NCBI RefSeq assembly: GCF_009766105.1
Contig: NZ_LMUH01000008.1
Location: 5,814 to 69,813, forward strand
Origin: Granulicella sp. S156
GTDB taxonomy: Bacteria > Acidobacteriota > Terriglobia > Terriglobales > Acidobacteriaceae
Reading direction: 5' to 3'
DNA: 64,000 bases
A program made the translations under genes and the position numbers. Below, piece by piece: positions 1 to 8,901 of the stretch. The notes under the pieces were generated by a model. That model ran no database searches, was not told where the DNA came from, and saw only the letters and a program-made list of their open reading frames with translations. The stretch's first letter is position 1; each line of letters opens with the position of its first letter.

Positions 1-140
1 GTGCGCGCGCGACGCTCTGCAAGCGTACGCTCCAGCGGCTTCTGTACCAGCACGTTGTAAGCGATCACCAGCAGAACGAAAAAGATCATGGTCGGCACGG
101 AGCCGAGCACAAGTTCACCAAGTTGATTGAGTATTTCCAT
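1..140 (-). CDS. atpF: F0F1 ATP synthase subunit b, N-terminal fragment
   Basis: This is the first 46 codons of a gene that runs off the left edge. It reads from an ATG at 138-140 on the minus strand. A short amphipathic start (MEILNQLGELVLGSVPT) is followed by one hydrophobic segment (residues about 18-32, MIFFVLLVIAYNVLV) and then a basic, charged stretch (QKPLERTLAERRAR). That is the layout of subunit b: one membrane anchor followed by the long stator helix that links F0 to F1. The central hydrophobic segment followed by a KPLE-type turn is typical of acidobacterial b subunits. The other ATP synthase genes should lie beyond the edge. The fragment is short, so the call rests on topology and motif resemblance. 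Confidence 0.8.
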   Translation of the reverse strand, partial: MEILNQLGELVLGSVPTMIFFVLLVIAYNVLVQKPLERTLAERRAR

Positions 141-485
141 GAATTTTCTGGGTCTTGCAGAGGACGAAGGGCATAATCCCATGCCCCTTGCCGGCTCTCG
201 CGCGGCGAGTAGAGATTGCGGCGCAAATTACTGGTGTTGTTACGTGTTAGTTGTAACAAAGCCCTACGTGGAAAGTCAAAAACGCGGTGCGATAAGCGAT
301 CATTCTGTCCGGTTAGCAACCACGCACGGAGATCAAAAGAAATCCCGATTCCAGCACTGAAATTTACGCCATCTTGACCCAGAAGGCATACACTGAGTGC
401 ACCAGCCGGGACCCGTTCCGGGTCGTGCAGGCCGCGTGACAAGGGGACACCACCTCCGCTCCCCCCTCAGGCGGCCTGTATTCTT
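141..485. other. Intergenic region between atpF and hflX
   Basis: There is no convincing gene here. The region must hold the minus-strand promoter of atpF and the 3' end of the hflX transcript. Two inverted repeats are visible. TTGTTAC/GTAACAA has 7-bp arms at 237-243 and 253-259. GACCCG-TTC-CGGGTC is a perfect 6-bp-arm hairpin at 410-424 that could contribute to termination after hflX, but it lacks a following U-run on the minus strand. Short open frames on both strands show no recognisable protein features. Confidence 0.5.
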
Positions 486-1961
486 TTAATCGCCCAACTT
501 TTCGACACCATCAAGCTCTGCCCCATTTCGCCACAAAAACTGATGGTACCGCCGCAACAGCGTCGTTGGCCCCACCGCCGTAAGGTAAACCAGGTTCCCC
601 TCAAAGCGCTGCCTGGTAAGGGTCGCACCACGCTCCAGAGCCGCCAGAACTCTCCCCTCCGACTGCGGAATCCGAAACCGAGCCTCCACCAAAGGGTCGG
701 CAGTCAACGCCGCGTCGATGGCACGCAGCAGCTCATCCAACCCAGCCCCCGTAAGGCCGGAGACAGGGATCGAATCCGCCGCAAAAGGTGTATCCGGCGG
801 CAAAAGATCGGTCTTATTCAGCACCTGCAGGGTCGGCTTGCGCCCTACATTCAGCTCAGCCAGCACCGCTTCCACCTGCGCCCGCTGCTCGTCGAGCGTC
901 GGGCTGGCGGCATCCCGAACATGCAGCAGCAGTTCGGCCCGCTCCACCTCTTCCAGCGTGGCGCGAAAGCTCGTAACCAGTGCATGCGGCAGATTGCGTA
1001 GAAAACCAACCGTATCCGACAGCAAAACCTTGCGCCGGGAAGGCAGAGTGAGCTGCCGCAGCTTCGGGTCAAGCGTGGCAAACATCCGCTCGGAAGCCAG
1101 CACCTCCGCGCCCGTCAAGGAGTTGAAAAGGGTCGACTTGCCTGCGTTGGTATAGCCCACCAGCGCAACCGTGGGCACAGGCACAGCCTCCCGGCGGCCA
1201 CGCTGCTGTCGGCGAATCCGCCGCACCGCTTCTAGCTGCTGCTTGATGCGGTCGAGCCGGAGATTGATCCTGCGGCGATCGGTTTCGAGCTGTGTCTCAC
1301 CAGGACCGCGCGTTCCGATGCCGCCGCCCAGCTGCGACATCGACTTGCCTTTTCCCGTAAGCCGGGGCAGCTGATACTCCAACTGCGCCAGCTCCACTTG
1401 CAACATACCCTCACGGGTTCGGGCGTGACGGGCAAAGATGTCGAGAATCAACTGGGTGCGGTCGATGACCGTGCACGGCAGACGAGCTTCCACATTGCGT
1501 GCCTGGGAGGGCGTCAAATCGTGGTCGAAGAGCACAAGGCTCGCGCCGGTAGCGGCCACTGTAGCGACGATCTCGTCGAGCTTGCCGCCGCCGACCAGCG
1601 TGGCCGGATCGGGATGAGGCCGGTGTTGAATCAGTACCGCCGCGATCGTCGCGCCCGCCGACCGTGCCAGTTCCTGAAATTCGGCCAGCGAGGCATCGAA
1701 GTCCAGGTCCACAGGCGGGCGCGAGGAATTCGTCAGAACCTCCGAATCAGGCTCTAGCCCTGCGGTTGAACGCTCGAGAATAGCGGCCGCAGCTCGTGCC
1801 TGCTGCGCGGCCGGAGAGGGGCGGCGGCGGTCCGCGGTGAACTCGACCGCGACCAACACAGCCTGCTCTCTGGTCGCCTGCTGGCGTGCATGCAGAAGCG
1901 CCTGCTCCTGCGCTGCAACGAGACGGGAGTCCTTAATGCTCGATGAGTATCTGTTCGGCAA
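486..1961 (-). CDS. hflX: GTPase HflX (ribosome-associated)
   Basis: HflX is a translational GTPase that binds the 50S subunit and splits stalled 70S ribosomes. The 491-residue protein has the N-terminal HflX domain (about 90-190), the glycine-rich linker with [17 protein letters not shown], and a G domain with G1 [10 protein letters not shown]3 DTVGF and G4 NKTD. The first possible start is a TTG at 1959-1961 with only a weak upstream purine stretch, so the exact N-terminus is uncertain; a GTG about 40 codons in is an alternative. It lies 33 nt downstream of hfq on the same strand, the widespread hfq-hflX order, and is probably co-transcribed with it. Confidence 0.95.
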   Translation of the reverse strand: MPNRYSSSIKDSRLVAAQEQALLHARQQATREQAVLVAVEFTADRRRPSPAAQQARAAAAILERSTAGLEPDSEVLTNSSRPPVDLDFDASLAEFQELARSAGATIAAVLIQHRPHPDPATLVGGGKLDEIVATVAATGASLVLFDHDLTPSQARNVEARLPCTVIDRTQLILDIFARHARTREGMLQVELAQLEYQLPRLTGKGKSMSQLGGGIGTRGPGETQLETDRRRINLRLDRIKQQLEAVRRIRRQQRGRREAVPVPTVALVGYTNAGKSTLFNSLTGAEVLASERMFATLDPKLRQLTLPSRRKVLLSDTVGFLRNLPHALVTSFRATLEEVERAELLLHVRDAASPTLDEQRAQVEAVLAELNVGRKPTLQVLNKTDLLPPDTPFAADSIPVSGLTGAGLDELLRAIDAALTADPLVEARFRIPQSEGRVLAALERGATLTRQRFEGNLVYLTAVGPTTLLRRYHQFLWRNGAELDGVEKLGD

Positions 1962-1994
1962 AGTCTGAGACAGCCTATTTCTTGATCGATTTGC

Positions 1995-2303
1995 CTATTG
2001 TCCGTTGCGCAGAGCCGCTTCCAACGGCACAGCACCTGTTGCTGGAACGCGATGATCGCGCACCTCGCCAGGCCGGCTCTCGCCATGCAGACCGGAACGG
2101 CCACTTACTACCGTAGAGATCGCATGCTTGAAGATGAGCTGCTCCTGCGCATTGTTTTCCAACAGCACGGAGTATTTATCGAAGGAACGAATCTTGCCCG
2201 TAAGCTTGACTCCGCTGACTAGGTAGATGGTGATGGGGCTCTTGTCCTTGCGGACCGTATTCAGAAACGTGTCCTGAATGTTCTGTGCCGGCTTTGAATC
2301 CAT
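1995..2303 (-). CDS. hfq: RNA chaperone Hfq
   Basis: Hfq is a hexameric Sm-like protein that pairs small RNAs with mRNAs. The 102-residue protein begins with a short helix ([15 protein letters not shown]), then Sm1 ([15 protein letters not shown], with [13 protein letters not shown]) and Sm2 ([10 protein letters not shown]), matching the family YKHAI(S/T)T signature. A strong ribosome-binding site (AAAAGGAGAT) sits 8 nt upstream of the ATG. The C-terminal tail of about 35 residues (from SGRSG onward) is rich in Gly, Arg and Glu rather than carrying the short acidic tip known from E. coli. It is followed by hflX in the same orientation. The stop codon is in the same frame as hflX, 11 codons before the hflX start. 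Confidence 0.96.
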   Translation of the reverse strand: MDSKPAQNIQDTFLNTVRKDKSPITIYLVSGVKLTGKIRSFDKYSVLLENNAQEQLIFKHAISTVVSGRSGLHGESRPGEVRDHRVPATGAVPLEAALRNGQ

Positions 2304-2331
2304 GTGGCCGATCTCCTTTTTGCATCCGGTC

Positions 2332-2442
2332 GAGCAGTTCGCCTATTCGACATAGGGCGAACCCTTGGTGTTGACACCGTTTTTCCTGAGGGAAAACGGC
2401 ACTTGCAGAACTCATTCGCTCTCACGAATAGAAGAACTGCTC
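2332..2442. repeat. Structured intergenic element, copy 1 of 2
   Basis: A 111-nt element lies upstream of hfq. The 5' arm 2332-2349 (GAGCAGTTCGCCTATTCG) pairs with the 3' arm 2425-2442 (CGAATAGAAGAACTGCTC) at 16 of 18 positions. Inside it, a GCGAA (about 2357-2361) can pair with a TTCGC (about 2415-2419). The core is a hairpin at 2377-2399 with arms CCGTTTT(T) and (G)AAAACGG around CCTGAGG. A second copy at 39753-39863 has the same length, core and TCGCTCT box, but a different, still complementary, distal stem. It could be a structured RNA or a small palindromic mobile repeat. The transcribed strand is unknown. Confidence 0.7.
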
Positions 2443-2620
2443 TGAATCACGAATGAAGGCCCGCTTCACACTCAAATTACGAGCCAAAGACGTGCAGCCC
2501 TGCAGGCCTCCACACTAACAAGCTTCCCCGAGGATAGACAAGTACTGCGGAGAAGGTTCCAACCCTTCGCAAATAGTTAGACGAGACAGCCAGGCAATTG
2601 TTCGCAATACAATATGAACG

Positions 2621-3784
2621 ATGACTCAGGACGTTCGACGAAGCTCTCTGCAACCTGTTCCGATGCTCGATTTCTCGCGCGAGTTTGCTGTGATTCGCGA
2701 GGAAGTAATGGCCGCAATCACCGAGGTCTGCGAGTCGCAGCGCTTTATCCTTGGGCCGGAGGTCGCACGGTTCGAACAAGCCGCTGCTGCGGCCTGCGAG
2801 GTAGAGTTTGCCGCCGGATGCGCCAGCGGTACCGACGCCCTCTGGCTGGCGATGGCTGCACTTGAAATCGGCCCTGGCGATACGGTCATTACATCGCCCT
2901 TCAGCTTTTTTGCCACCGTTAGCTCGATCCTCCGCGCGGGCGCAACCCCTTTGCTGGCAGACATCGACGAGCGCACCTTCAACCTCTCGCCGCAGGCCGT
3001 CGCAGAACTCCTCGGTAAGGTTTCCGGCAAGGTAGCCGCCGTCATGCCGGTGCATCTCTACGGCCAATGCGCGGATATGGGCGAGTTCACCACCCTTGCC
3101 ACAAAACACGGCTTTCGATTGATCGAAGACGCCGCCCAGGCCTTCGGGGCACGCTGGAATGGAGTCGCAGCAGGCGGTCTCGGCGACGCTGCCGCCTTTA
3201 GCTTCTATCCGACAAAAAACCTCAGCGCCTTCGGCGACGCGGGGATGATGACCACTCGTGACGCCCACACCGACGAACGCGCTCGGATGTTGCGCGCCCA
3301 TGGAATGCGACAGCGCTACTTCCACGACGAAGTCGGCTGGAACTCACGACTGGATACGCTGCAGGCAGCCATTCTCAAAGTAAAACTGCAGCGCGTGGCC
3401 GCAGGAAATCAGCGCCGCCGTGAACTTGCCACCCTGTACGACCAGCGCCTGCATTCGGCCGGCTTGATCGGCTCATCAACAGCCGAAGGAGTAGTGCTTC
3501 CCTTCATCGACCCACGCGCCGAGCACGTCTTCCACCAGTACGTGATTCGCGCACCGCGCCGCGATGAACTTCGGGCCTTCCTCACCGAAAACAAGATCGG
3601 CACCGAGGTCTACTATCCGCTGCCACTGCACCTGCAGGAGAGCCTCAAGTCGCTCGGATACAAGCGTGGCGACTTCCCCATCAGCGAACGAGCCGCAGAC
3701 GAAGTGCTCGCCCTGCCAATCTACCCAGAACTGCGTGAGGACGAAGTCGAGACAGTGGTGGAAGCTATTCGGCGGTTTTACTAG
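2621..3784 (+). CDS. DegT/DnrJ/EryC1/StrS family PLP-dependent aminotransferase
   Basis: This is a sugar aminotransferase of the fold-type I family that makes amino-sugars for surface polysaccharides or glycosylated metabolites. The 387-residue protein has SGTDALWLAM (cofactor phosphate region), PVHLYGQCADM, IEDAAQAFGA (the Asp that contacts the pyridine nitrogen) and FYPTKNLSAFGDAG, where Lys199 is the predicted Schiff-base lysine. The C-terminus carries the substrate-binding region with HVFHQYVIR. The ATG at 2621 is used, although translation from Met15 (MLDFSREF) would match many family members better. It stands alone on the plus strand, divergent from hfq. No sugar-nucleotide gene is adjacent, so the substrate cannot be assigned. 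Confidence 0.93.
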   Translation: MTQDVRRSSLQPVPMLDFSREFAVIREEVMAAITEVCESQRFILGPEVARFEQAAAAACEVEFAAGCASGTDALWLAMAALEIGPGDTVITSPFSFFATVSSILRAGATPLLADIDERTFNLSPQAVAELLGKVSGKVAAVMPVHLYGQCADMGEFTTLATKHGFRLIEDAAQAFGARWNGVAAGGLGDAAAFSFYPTKNLSAFGDAGMMTTRDAHTDERARMLRAHGMRQRYFHDEVGWNSRLDTLQAAILKVKLQRVAAGNQRRRELATLYDQRLHSAGLIGSSTAEGVVLPFIDPRAEHVFHQYVIRAPRRDELRAFLTENKIGTEVYYPLPLHLQESLKSLGYKRGDFPISERAADEVLALPIYPELREDEVETVVEAIRRFY

Positions 3785-3792
3785 TTTCAATT

Positions 3793-3833
3793 GTCAGTTG
3801 TGAAATGCCCTTAACTGGCAACTGAGAACTGAC
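3793..3833. terminator. Possible bidirectional terminator between convergent genes
   Basis: GTCAGTT (3793-3799) and AACTGAC (3827-3833) form an inverted repeat in the 55-nt gap between two converging genes. A nested CAGTTG/CAACTG pairing offers an alternative fold, and AACTG occurs three times in the right half. There is no U-run, so intrinsic termination is uncertain. Confidence 0.35.
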
Positions 3834-3839
3834 AGTCCG

Positions 3840-5036
3840 TTACCGTCGCCGTCTTCCGGCATCTTTCTTTTTCTCAGGCTCAGGATCTGGATGGGCCTCC
3901 GCTGGCGGCTGAGTCCCAGGAGCGATCAGAATCCTCCGGCAGAGATTGCCTTCAAGACGATAAGTCTTTTCAATCGTCCTGCCTGGCGTGAGAAGCCCCG
4001 TTGTAGGGTCGGGCGTGGGGATAGCTGCGTCCCCTGCCAGCACACGGTAGGCGAACGCCGGAAGCTGTACCTTGGAGTTCTCCGCATGCCCATACGGGTC
4101 GATATTGGCTCCGATGACGACCGGCAGATACCCCACAATATTGTGCTCTCGGAACGCCGTCTCATAGCGGTGCTTCTTCGTATTCCAGATGAAGACCCGG
4201 ACCTGGTTGAAGTCATACGGCAGGCCCGCCTTATAGGGGCTAAACACAGCCAAATACTCCGGAATACTCGTGACGGTCTGCCCATTGTTGAGAATGCCCG
4301 AATCGGGGTCATCCACCTGAGTTAGGACGTAGGCTCCGACAATCCTCTGCCCTTCGGCATAGCGCACCAGGGTGTCAGGGGCATCGACGTCGATCATGCG
4401 CGAATAGACCCAGCCTGTCTCTCCCTTCGCATTGCGGACCAGCCACCAGTCCTCCATCACAGGGGGAGGCGGCCCTTCAGGCTGGGCTGCGTCTCCGGCT
4501 CCGGCTCCGGCTTTGCGGGCGTCTCCCACAGGCTTCGCCGTCGCTGCAGATGCTCCCGGAACCACCGGTTTTACGACACTCGCGCGCTTCAACAGGTTCA
4601 GTTTGTCGCCTTCGGCAAGGAGGAAGAACCTGTCTGTCTTCAGGCCGGGAGCGGCGTGCAGGTAGACCTCATCCCGCGCCACGGCGGAGGCAATAGCGGG
4701 GTCGTGGAGATGCTTCTGCCGCAATTCCTCAAACTGGTCCGCCAATCCCTGATCGGCGGTCTTATTCTCCTCGATCCAGCCGACTTCACCGCGGGGAGTC
4801 CGCACCTTCACCCAGCGCCTGGCACGCTCCAAAACAACCAGTTTCTCGCCGCTCGAGACACTTCCCGTGCGGTTGGAGACCGCGGCGACGCGGTCGCGCA
4901 GGAACATCTGCTTCGCGGTGACATAGACATACTTATCCGCAGGCTTGACCCTGAAATGCGAGCAACCCGCCAGCCCCAGCGAAAGGACCGCGATTGCCGC
5001 AAGCAGCGCAACTGACTTCGAATTAATACCAAACAT
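3840..5036 (-). CDS. SH3-domain lipoprotein
   Basis: This 398-residue protein is predicted to be anchored in a membrane as a lipoprotein. It starts with a hydrophobic signal segment ending in a lipobox (LGLAGC, Cys about 25). Two bacterial SH3-like domains follow. The first, about 35-95, contains MFLRDR, GEKLVVLERARRWVKVRT and GEVGWIEE. The second, about 120-215, is interrupted by an Ala/Pro-rich insert before WWLVRNAKGETGWVYSRM. The C-terminal part (about 220-370) is of unknown family. The tail is Pro/Glu/Lys-rich and ends in GRRRR. SH3_3 domains of this type usually bind peptidoglycan or other cell-wall components. The gene is convergent with the aminotransferase and no partner gene is evident. 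Confidence 0.8.
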   Translation of the reverse strand: MFGINSKSVALLAAIAVLSLGLAGCSHFRVKPADKYVYVTAKQMFLRDRVAAVSNRTGSVSSGEKLVVLERARRWVKVRTPRGEVGWIEENKTADQGLADQFEELRQKHLHDPAIASAVARDEVYLHAAPGLKTDRFFLLAEGDKLNLLKRASVVKPVVPGASAATAKPVGDARKAGAGAGDAAQPEGPPPPVMEDWWLVRNAKGETGWVYSRMIDVDAPDTLVRYAEGQRIVGAYVLTQVDDPDSGILNNGQTVTSIPEYLAVFSPYKAGLPYDFNQVRVFIWNTKKHRYETAFREHNIVGYLPVVIGANIDPYGHAENSKVQLPAFAYRVLAGDAAIPTPDPTTGLLTPGRTIEKTYRLEGNLCRRILIAPGTQPPAEAHPDPEPEKKKDAGRRRR

Positions 5037-5116
5037 GTTCAGGTGATGCCTTTGCGCAGCGCTACGTTGTTTCGCGGAGGAGAAACGGGTAGTTCAAGGA
5101 TACCGCGTGATGCCCC

Positions 5117-6280
5117 TCATGGCTGCGTCATTGCTATCACAGCTGGATTGGTAGTGGCTGTACCCGTCGCTGCTGTGGTACTTGCAGCTGTCAGAGCCCC
5201 TGCGGAACCAATCGTATACAGCTTGGTTCCGATGCTTGAGTTGTAGCCCGATGCAACAATGTACTTGCCGGTGTTGTCGACCCCCAGGGCACTGACTAAC
5301 GTGGGAGCCGAATAAGGTGATCCGGTCAGCGGAGTCAATATTCCAGCGGAAGTGAACGAAAACCCAGAAATGGTGCCATCTGTGGCGTTTGCGGTGTAGA
5401 GGTAGCTCCCCGTCATCAGAATCGCGTGATCGCCTTGGCCCGTGTCAGAATTGGCAGTCGTATTCGTAACAGATGTCCACTTACTCCCGTCGGCAGCAAC
5501 GCTATAGACAGCAATAAAGCCTGTTCGGGAGAAGTAAACGTTGTTATTACTATCGATAGCTGCCCCGAAATCAGCCTCGGCACTGGTACTGCTAGGGATT
5601 GGGATGGCTAAGGGATTAAGAGTGGTACTCAGTTGATCGTCTGTAAGCGGAACGATAACGTCCCCAGCCGAGCCAAGGGTCACAACCAAATAGTTGCTGC
5701 CAGTAGGGCCTGCCGTTATGGAAGCGCCACTGGTGGCTAGTGCCAACGTAACGGAAGGTTGGGACGCAGGGGTAAGAACGCCATTCGTGCCAATCGAGTA
5801 GAAAGAAACAACACTACCCACCGAAGTGATGTCCAGAGCGTACAAATACTCGCCATCCGGAGAAATGGCCATTGCCGTCGCAATTTGGGATGCTACTGCA
5901 GTGCCACCGGTTAAAGCGCCACTGGATCCAATGGTATAGGCGTTGATCACACTGGCAGCCTGGTTGGCAACAAACATGATGGTGTTGGCTGGGTTAATCA
6001 CGATGGCACTGGGCACGTAGCCCAGGGATATGGGGGAGCTCGAAAGTGGATCCAGCGCTCCGGTTGACACATCGTAGACACTCAGATCATCAGCATTCGA
6101 CGAGTTGTTGGAGATGTAGGCATAATCCCCACTGGCGGTTCCCGTTGTTCCCGTGGTTGGACAATCGGTCTTCCCTTCGCATTGGAAGAAACCGGCGCAA
6201 CCCGTCAGAGAGAGTGCGCCTGCGGCACCCAAAAGGGCGATAACGAAACGGATTGGGGTTTGCCGAAGGGTGCGGGCCAT
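5117..6280 (-). CDS. Beta-propeller lipoprotein (lactonase-like repeats)
   Basis: This predicted lipoprotein of 387 residues is built of repeated blades of the YVTN / 6-phosphogluconolactonase-like type. Examples are YAYISNN...DLSVYDVSTGAL, PSAIVINPANTIMFVANQ...INAYTIGSSGAL and AMAISPDGEYLYALD. The reading frame extends to 6454, but the ATG at 6278-6280 is chosen: it has a GGAG 9 nt upstream and is followed directly by a compact signal peptide with lipobox (ALSLTGC). Longer starts would put about 58 uncharacteristic residues before the signal. Secreted propellers of this kind are numerous in acidobacteria. Some are enzymes and many are of unknown function, and no catalytic residues can be assigned here. 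Confidence 0.78.
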   Translation of the reverse strand: MARTLRQTPIRFVIALLGAAGALSLTGCAGFFQCEGKTDCPTTGTTGTASGDYAYISNNSSNADDLSVYDVSTGALDPLSSSPISLGYVPSAIVINPANTIMFVANQAASVINAYTIGSSGALTGGTAVASQIATAMAISPDGEYLYALDITSVGSVVSFYSIGTNGVLTPASQPSVTLALATSGASITAGPTGSNYLVVTLGSAGDVIVPLTDDQLSTTLNPLAIPIPSSTSAEADFGAAIDSNNNVYFSRTGFIAVYSVAADGSKWTSVTNTTANSDTGQGDHAILMTGSYLYTANATDGTISGFSFTSAGILTPLTGSPYSAPTLVSALGVDNTGKYIVASGYNSSIGTKLYTIGSAGALTAASTTAATGTATTNPAVIAMTQP

Positions 6281-6524
6281 GCGTCGAGTCTCCATAAAAG
6301 GTCGTTCCATTATTTTCTCAGGGATTGCTGCCGGGGCCGCCGGGACATATCCTGGACAGGATTCCAGACGACTGCAATCTCCACATAGAGATAGGACGAA
6401 GTTGCGCGGCAACCGTTTCGAACTTTCTCGTATATCAAAGAACTGTATGCTCATAGCATTGTCCTGACAGGATGCCTTCCTGCGAGGCGAAGCACGCAGG
6501 CAATGCCGTATTATCTAACTCTGT

Positions 6525-7094
6525 ATGCCCAGTTTTTCCGACAGCATCTTTCTATTTATCCTCGCTCTTCTGCTGTTTGGGCCGAAGAAGCTGCCGGTGC
6601 TGGCCCGCGAGCTCGGCAAGTGGATCGGCGAGTTCCGCCGCGCCTCCAACGAGTTCAAGATGCAGATGGAGGACGAACTCCGCCAGGCCGAGCAGGCCGA
6701 CCGCCAGAAGCAGATCGCCGCTATGGAGTCCGCCGCACCCGTTACCCCTGCGATAGCGGAACCCGAGCATCCCCACCTGCCCAGCCCTTCGGAGACCAAT
6801 CCGGAGGAAACCGGTCTTGCGGTTTCTCCCACCGAAGCGGCAGAGACCCCAAAGCCGCTGCCTATCGCTACCTCCGGCGAGCTGAGCCTTATGCCTCCGT
6901 CAACCGGTCTGCCTGTACCGCAGAGCAAGAGTTCCGAAACGGGCAGCGATGCCCTGGGGGGGCTGCTGGAGTCGATCCCAGTTGCTGCAGAAAATCCGTC
7001 CACAACCGGGAATCCGGCTGGAGAACCTGCGGCAGACGCCGTTTCACCTGAAATGCTTGAATACGCCAGGGAGAGTGCCACACATGGCGACTGA
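6525..7094 (+). CDS. tatB: Twin-arginine translocase subunit TatA/TatB
   Basis: This is a component of the Tat system, which exports folded proteins. The 189-residue protein has one N-terminal membrane helix (about 6-20, DSIFLFILALLLF), the hinge FGPKKLPVLARELGK and an amphipathic helix (IGEFRRASNEFKMQMEDELRQ). A long Pro/Glu/Ala-rich tail of more than 100 residues follows. The extended tail and the linkage to tatC favour TatB over TatA, but the two cannot be separated securely by sequence alone. The end overlaps the tatC start by 11 nt, which suggests translational coupling. The GH1 protein at 44556 carries a Tat signal and could be a client. Confidence 0.88.
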   Translation: MPSFSDSIFLFILALLLFGPKKLPVLARELGKWIGEFRRASNEFKMQMEDELRQAEQADRQKQIAAMESAAPVTPAIAEPEHPHLPSPSETNPEETGLAVSPTEAAETPKPLPIATSGELSLMPPSTGLPVPQSKSSETGSDALGGLLESIPVAAENPSTTGNPAGEPAADAVSPEMLEYARESATHGD

Positions 7095-7878
7095 TCTCGT
7101 CGATCGCGCACGCTCAGCCGTGCAGGACCGCGCGGAACTTCCGGGTATGAGCCTAATGGAGCACCTCGAGGAACTGCGCAAGCGTATCTTTTGGTCCGTT
7201 GGCTACCTAGCTATTGGAATGGTGATCGCCTATGCCTTCCACGTGCGTATTATTGCCGCGCTGCAAAAGCCGCTTACCGATGTCGGTCAGAAGATGACCA
7301 TGACGCATCCCACCGATTCAATCGATATCCTCATCAAGTCTTCTGCCATCGTCGGCGCTATCCTTGCCTCCCCGTTCATCCTCTATCAGATATGGCTCTT
7401 CATCTCGCCCGGCATGTATACCAACGAGAAGAAATATGTCTGGCCCTTCATGGGTGCAACCGTCGGCCTCTTTCTCTCCGGATCATGGTTTGGGTATCGC
7501 TATGTCTTGCCAGGCGCCATGAAAGTGCTGCTACTGGAAATAGGCAAGGATTACAACCACATGATCACGATCGACGAGTACACAGGGTTTTTCCTTGCTG
7601 TGATTCTCGGGCTGGGCATCACCTTCGAGTTGCCGGTTCTGATCTTCTTTCTGGCACTCTTCGGCATCGTCGACGGCAAGTTCTTGCTTAAGCACTTCCG
7701 CTACGCGATTCTCGCGATCTTTCTGATCGCCGCGATCATCTGCCCAACGCCGGAACCCATCGGCATGTGCCTCTTCGCCTCGCCGATGTTAGCGCTCTAC
7801 TTCCTTGGCGTAGCCGTGGCCTTCCTCGTGCACCCCACAGCACGCAATAAACGCAAACAGAAAAAGGAAGGAGCCTAA
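7084..7878 (+). CDS. tatC: Twin-arginine translocase subunit TatC
   Basis: TatC is the six-helix inner-membrane receptor for twin-arginine signal peptides. The 264-residue protein starts at the ATG at 7084, inside the end of tatB. It has the hallmark EHLEELRKRIF (about 24-34) before the first helix, the periplasmic PTDSIDILIKSS region, FILYQIWLFISPGMYTNEKKY, and the later LGITFELPVLIFFLALFGIV. The basic C-terminus (RNKRKQKKEG) follows the last helix. The stop codon overlaps the start of the following peptidase gene (TAATG), so tatB-tatC-peptidase behaves as one operon. Confidence 0.95.
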   Translation: MATDLVDRARSAVQDRAELPGMSLMEHLEELRKRIFWSVGYLAIGMVIAYAFHVRIIAALQKPLTDVGQKMTMTHPTDSIDILIKSSAIVGAILASPFILYQIWLFISPGMYTNEKKYVWPFMGATVGLFLSGSWFGYRYVLPGAMKVLLLEIGKDYNHMITIDEYTGFFLAVILGLGITFELPVLIFFLALFGIVDGKFLLKHFRYAILAIFLIAAIICPTPEPIGMCLFASPMLALYFLGVAVAFLVHPTARNKRKQKKEGA

Positions 7879-8828
7879 TGAGGGCCCCGGGAAGCTGGAT
7901 AGTACAAGCCCGTTCAAGAGTTCTGGCGGTTTTAGTCGCACTTGCAATGAACTGCGCGTCGACAGCCTCCGTTCAAGCACAGGCCCACGGCGTCTCCGGG
8001 CAGGCCGTCTACAAGCTTACGCAGGAATACCTTGCCGCCGCTCCTAAGCGTTACATCGGTTCGCCCGGGCATGCTGCCGCGGAAAACTTTATCAAGGCCC
8101 ACTTTGCCCCTGAAGCCGCTAAAGGGAACCTCATTGCGGATAATTTCTCTGCGCGCACGCCCATCGGCCAGCTCAGTATGACGAATTACATCGTCAAGTT
8201 TCCCGGCAAAAAGGATGGCGTCATCGTCTTGGCCTCGCACTACGAGACCAACTACCCGCTCAAGGACATCGACTTCGTCGGAGCCAACGACGGAGCCTGC
8301 ACCACGGCCCTGCTCATTGCGCTAGGCCAGTACTACCGGGCGCATCCGCCGCAGGGCTACTCCGTCTGGCTGGTCTTCGACGACGGCGAAGAGGCCGTCA
8401 AGGAATGGTCCAGCTCCGACTCCCTTTACGGCACACGGCACCTCGCTGCCAAGTGGTCTGGCGACGGCACCATTAGCCACATCAAGGCCTTCATCGTCGC
8501 CGATATGATCGGCTGGAAGAGTATGAACATCACCAAGGAGAGCAACTCAACTCCATGGCTGCTCGATCTACTGGCAAAAGCGGGTAAAGACACAGGCCAC
8601 GTGAGCTATCTCTTCCGAGATTCGCAGGCGATCGAGGACGATCATCTGCCATTCAAGCAGCGTGACGTTCCTGTCCTCGACATCATCGACTACGAATACG
8701 GAACGCCCAAAGATCCGGAAGCCTTTCACCACACAGAGAAAGACACCCTCGACAAGCTCAGCCCGGTAAGCCTGCAAGTCTCGGCTGACCTCTTCCTCGA
8801 TGTGGTCAAGCTTATCGATCAGCATTAA
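7878..8828 (+). CDS. Secreted M28-family peptidase / glutaminyl cyclase-like
   Basis: This is a zinc-dependent peptidase or glutaminyl-peptide cyclotransferase-like protein of 316 residues. A basic N-terminus and hydrophobic core ending in VQAQA give a classical signal peptide. The M28 metal-binding pattern is visible in order: His in VLASHYETN, Asp in FVGANDGA, Glu pair in FDDGEEAV, Asp in VADMIGWK and His in FHHTEKDT. The W-rich and IEDDHLPF features resemble the glutaminyl-cyclase branch, so either aminopeptidase or N-terminal pyroglutamate formation is possible. Its ATG overlaps the tatC stop and a strong AAGGAAGGAG lies just upstream. It is therefore in the tat operon, although its own signal looks Sec-type. 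Confidence 0.85.
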   Translation: MRAPGSWIVQARSRVLAVLVALAMNCASTASVQAQAHGVSGQAVYKLTQEYLAAAPKRYIGSPGHAAAENFIKAHFAPEAAKGNLIADNFSARTPIGQLSMTNYIVKFPGKKDGVIVLASHYETNYPLKDIDFVGANDGACTTALLIALGQYYRAHPPQGYSVWLVFDDGEEAVKEWSSSDSLYGTRHLAAKWSGDGTISHIKAFIVADMIGWKSMNITKESNSTPWLLDLLAKAGKDTGHVSYLFRDSQAIEDDHLPFKQRDVPVLDIIDYEYGTPKDPEAFHHTEKDTLDKLSPVSLQVSADLFLDVVKLIDQH

Positions 8829-8901
8829 TGCCTTTGCCGACGTCGACAAAATATAAGCAGCGGCAAAAGCAGACTGATCTATTATCAGGATCACGGCTAT
8901 C

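Noticed and set aside
127-442. Short frames on both strands between atpF and hflX
   Set aside because: They overlap each other and show no ribosome-binding sites or recognisable protein features.
2477-3325. Long minus-strand open frame (282 codons) opposite the aminotransferase gene
   Set aside because: It is antisense to a well-supported enzyme gene. Long shadow frames are common in GC-rich DNA, and the translation has no domain features.
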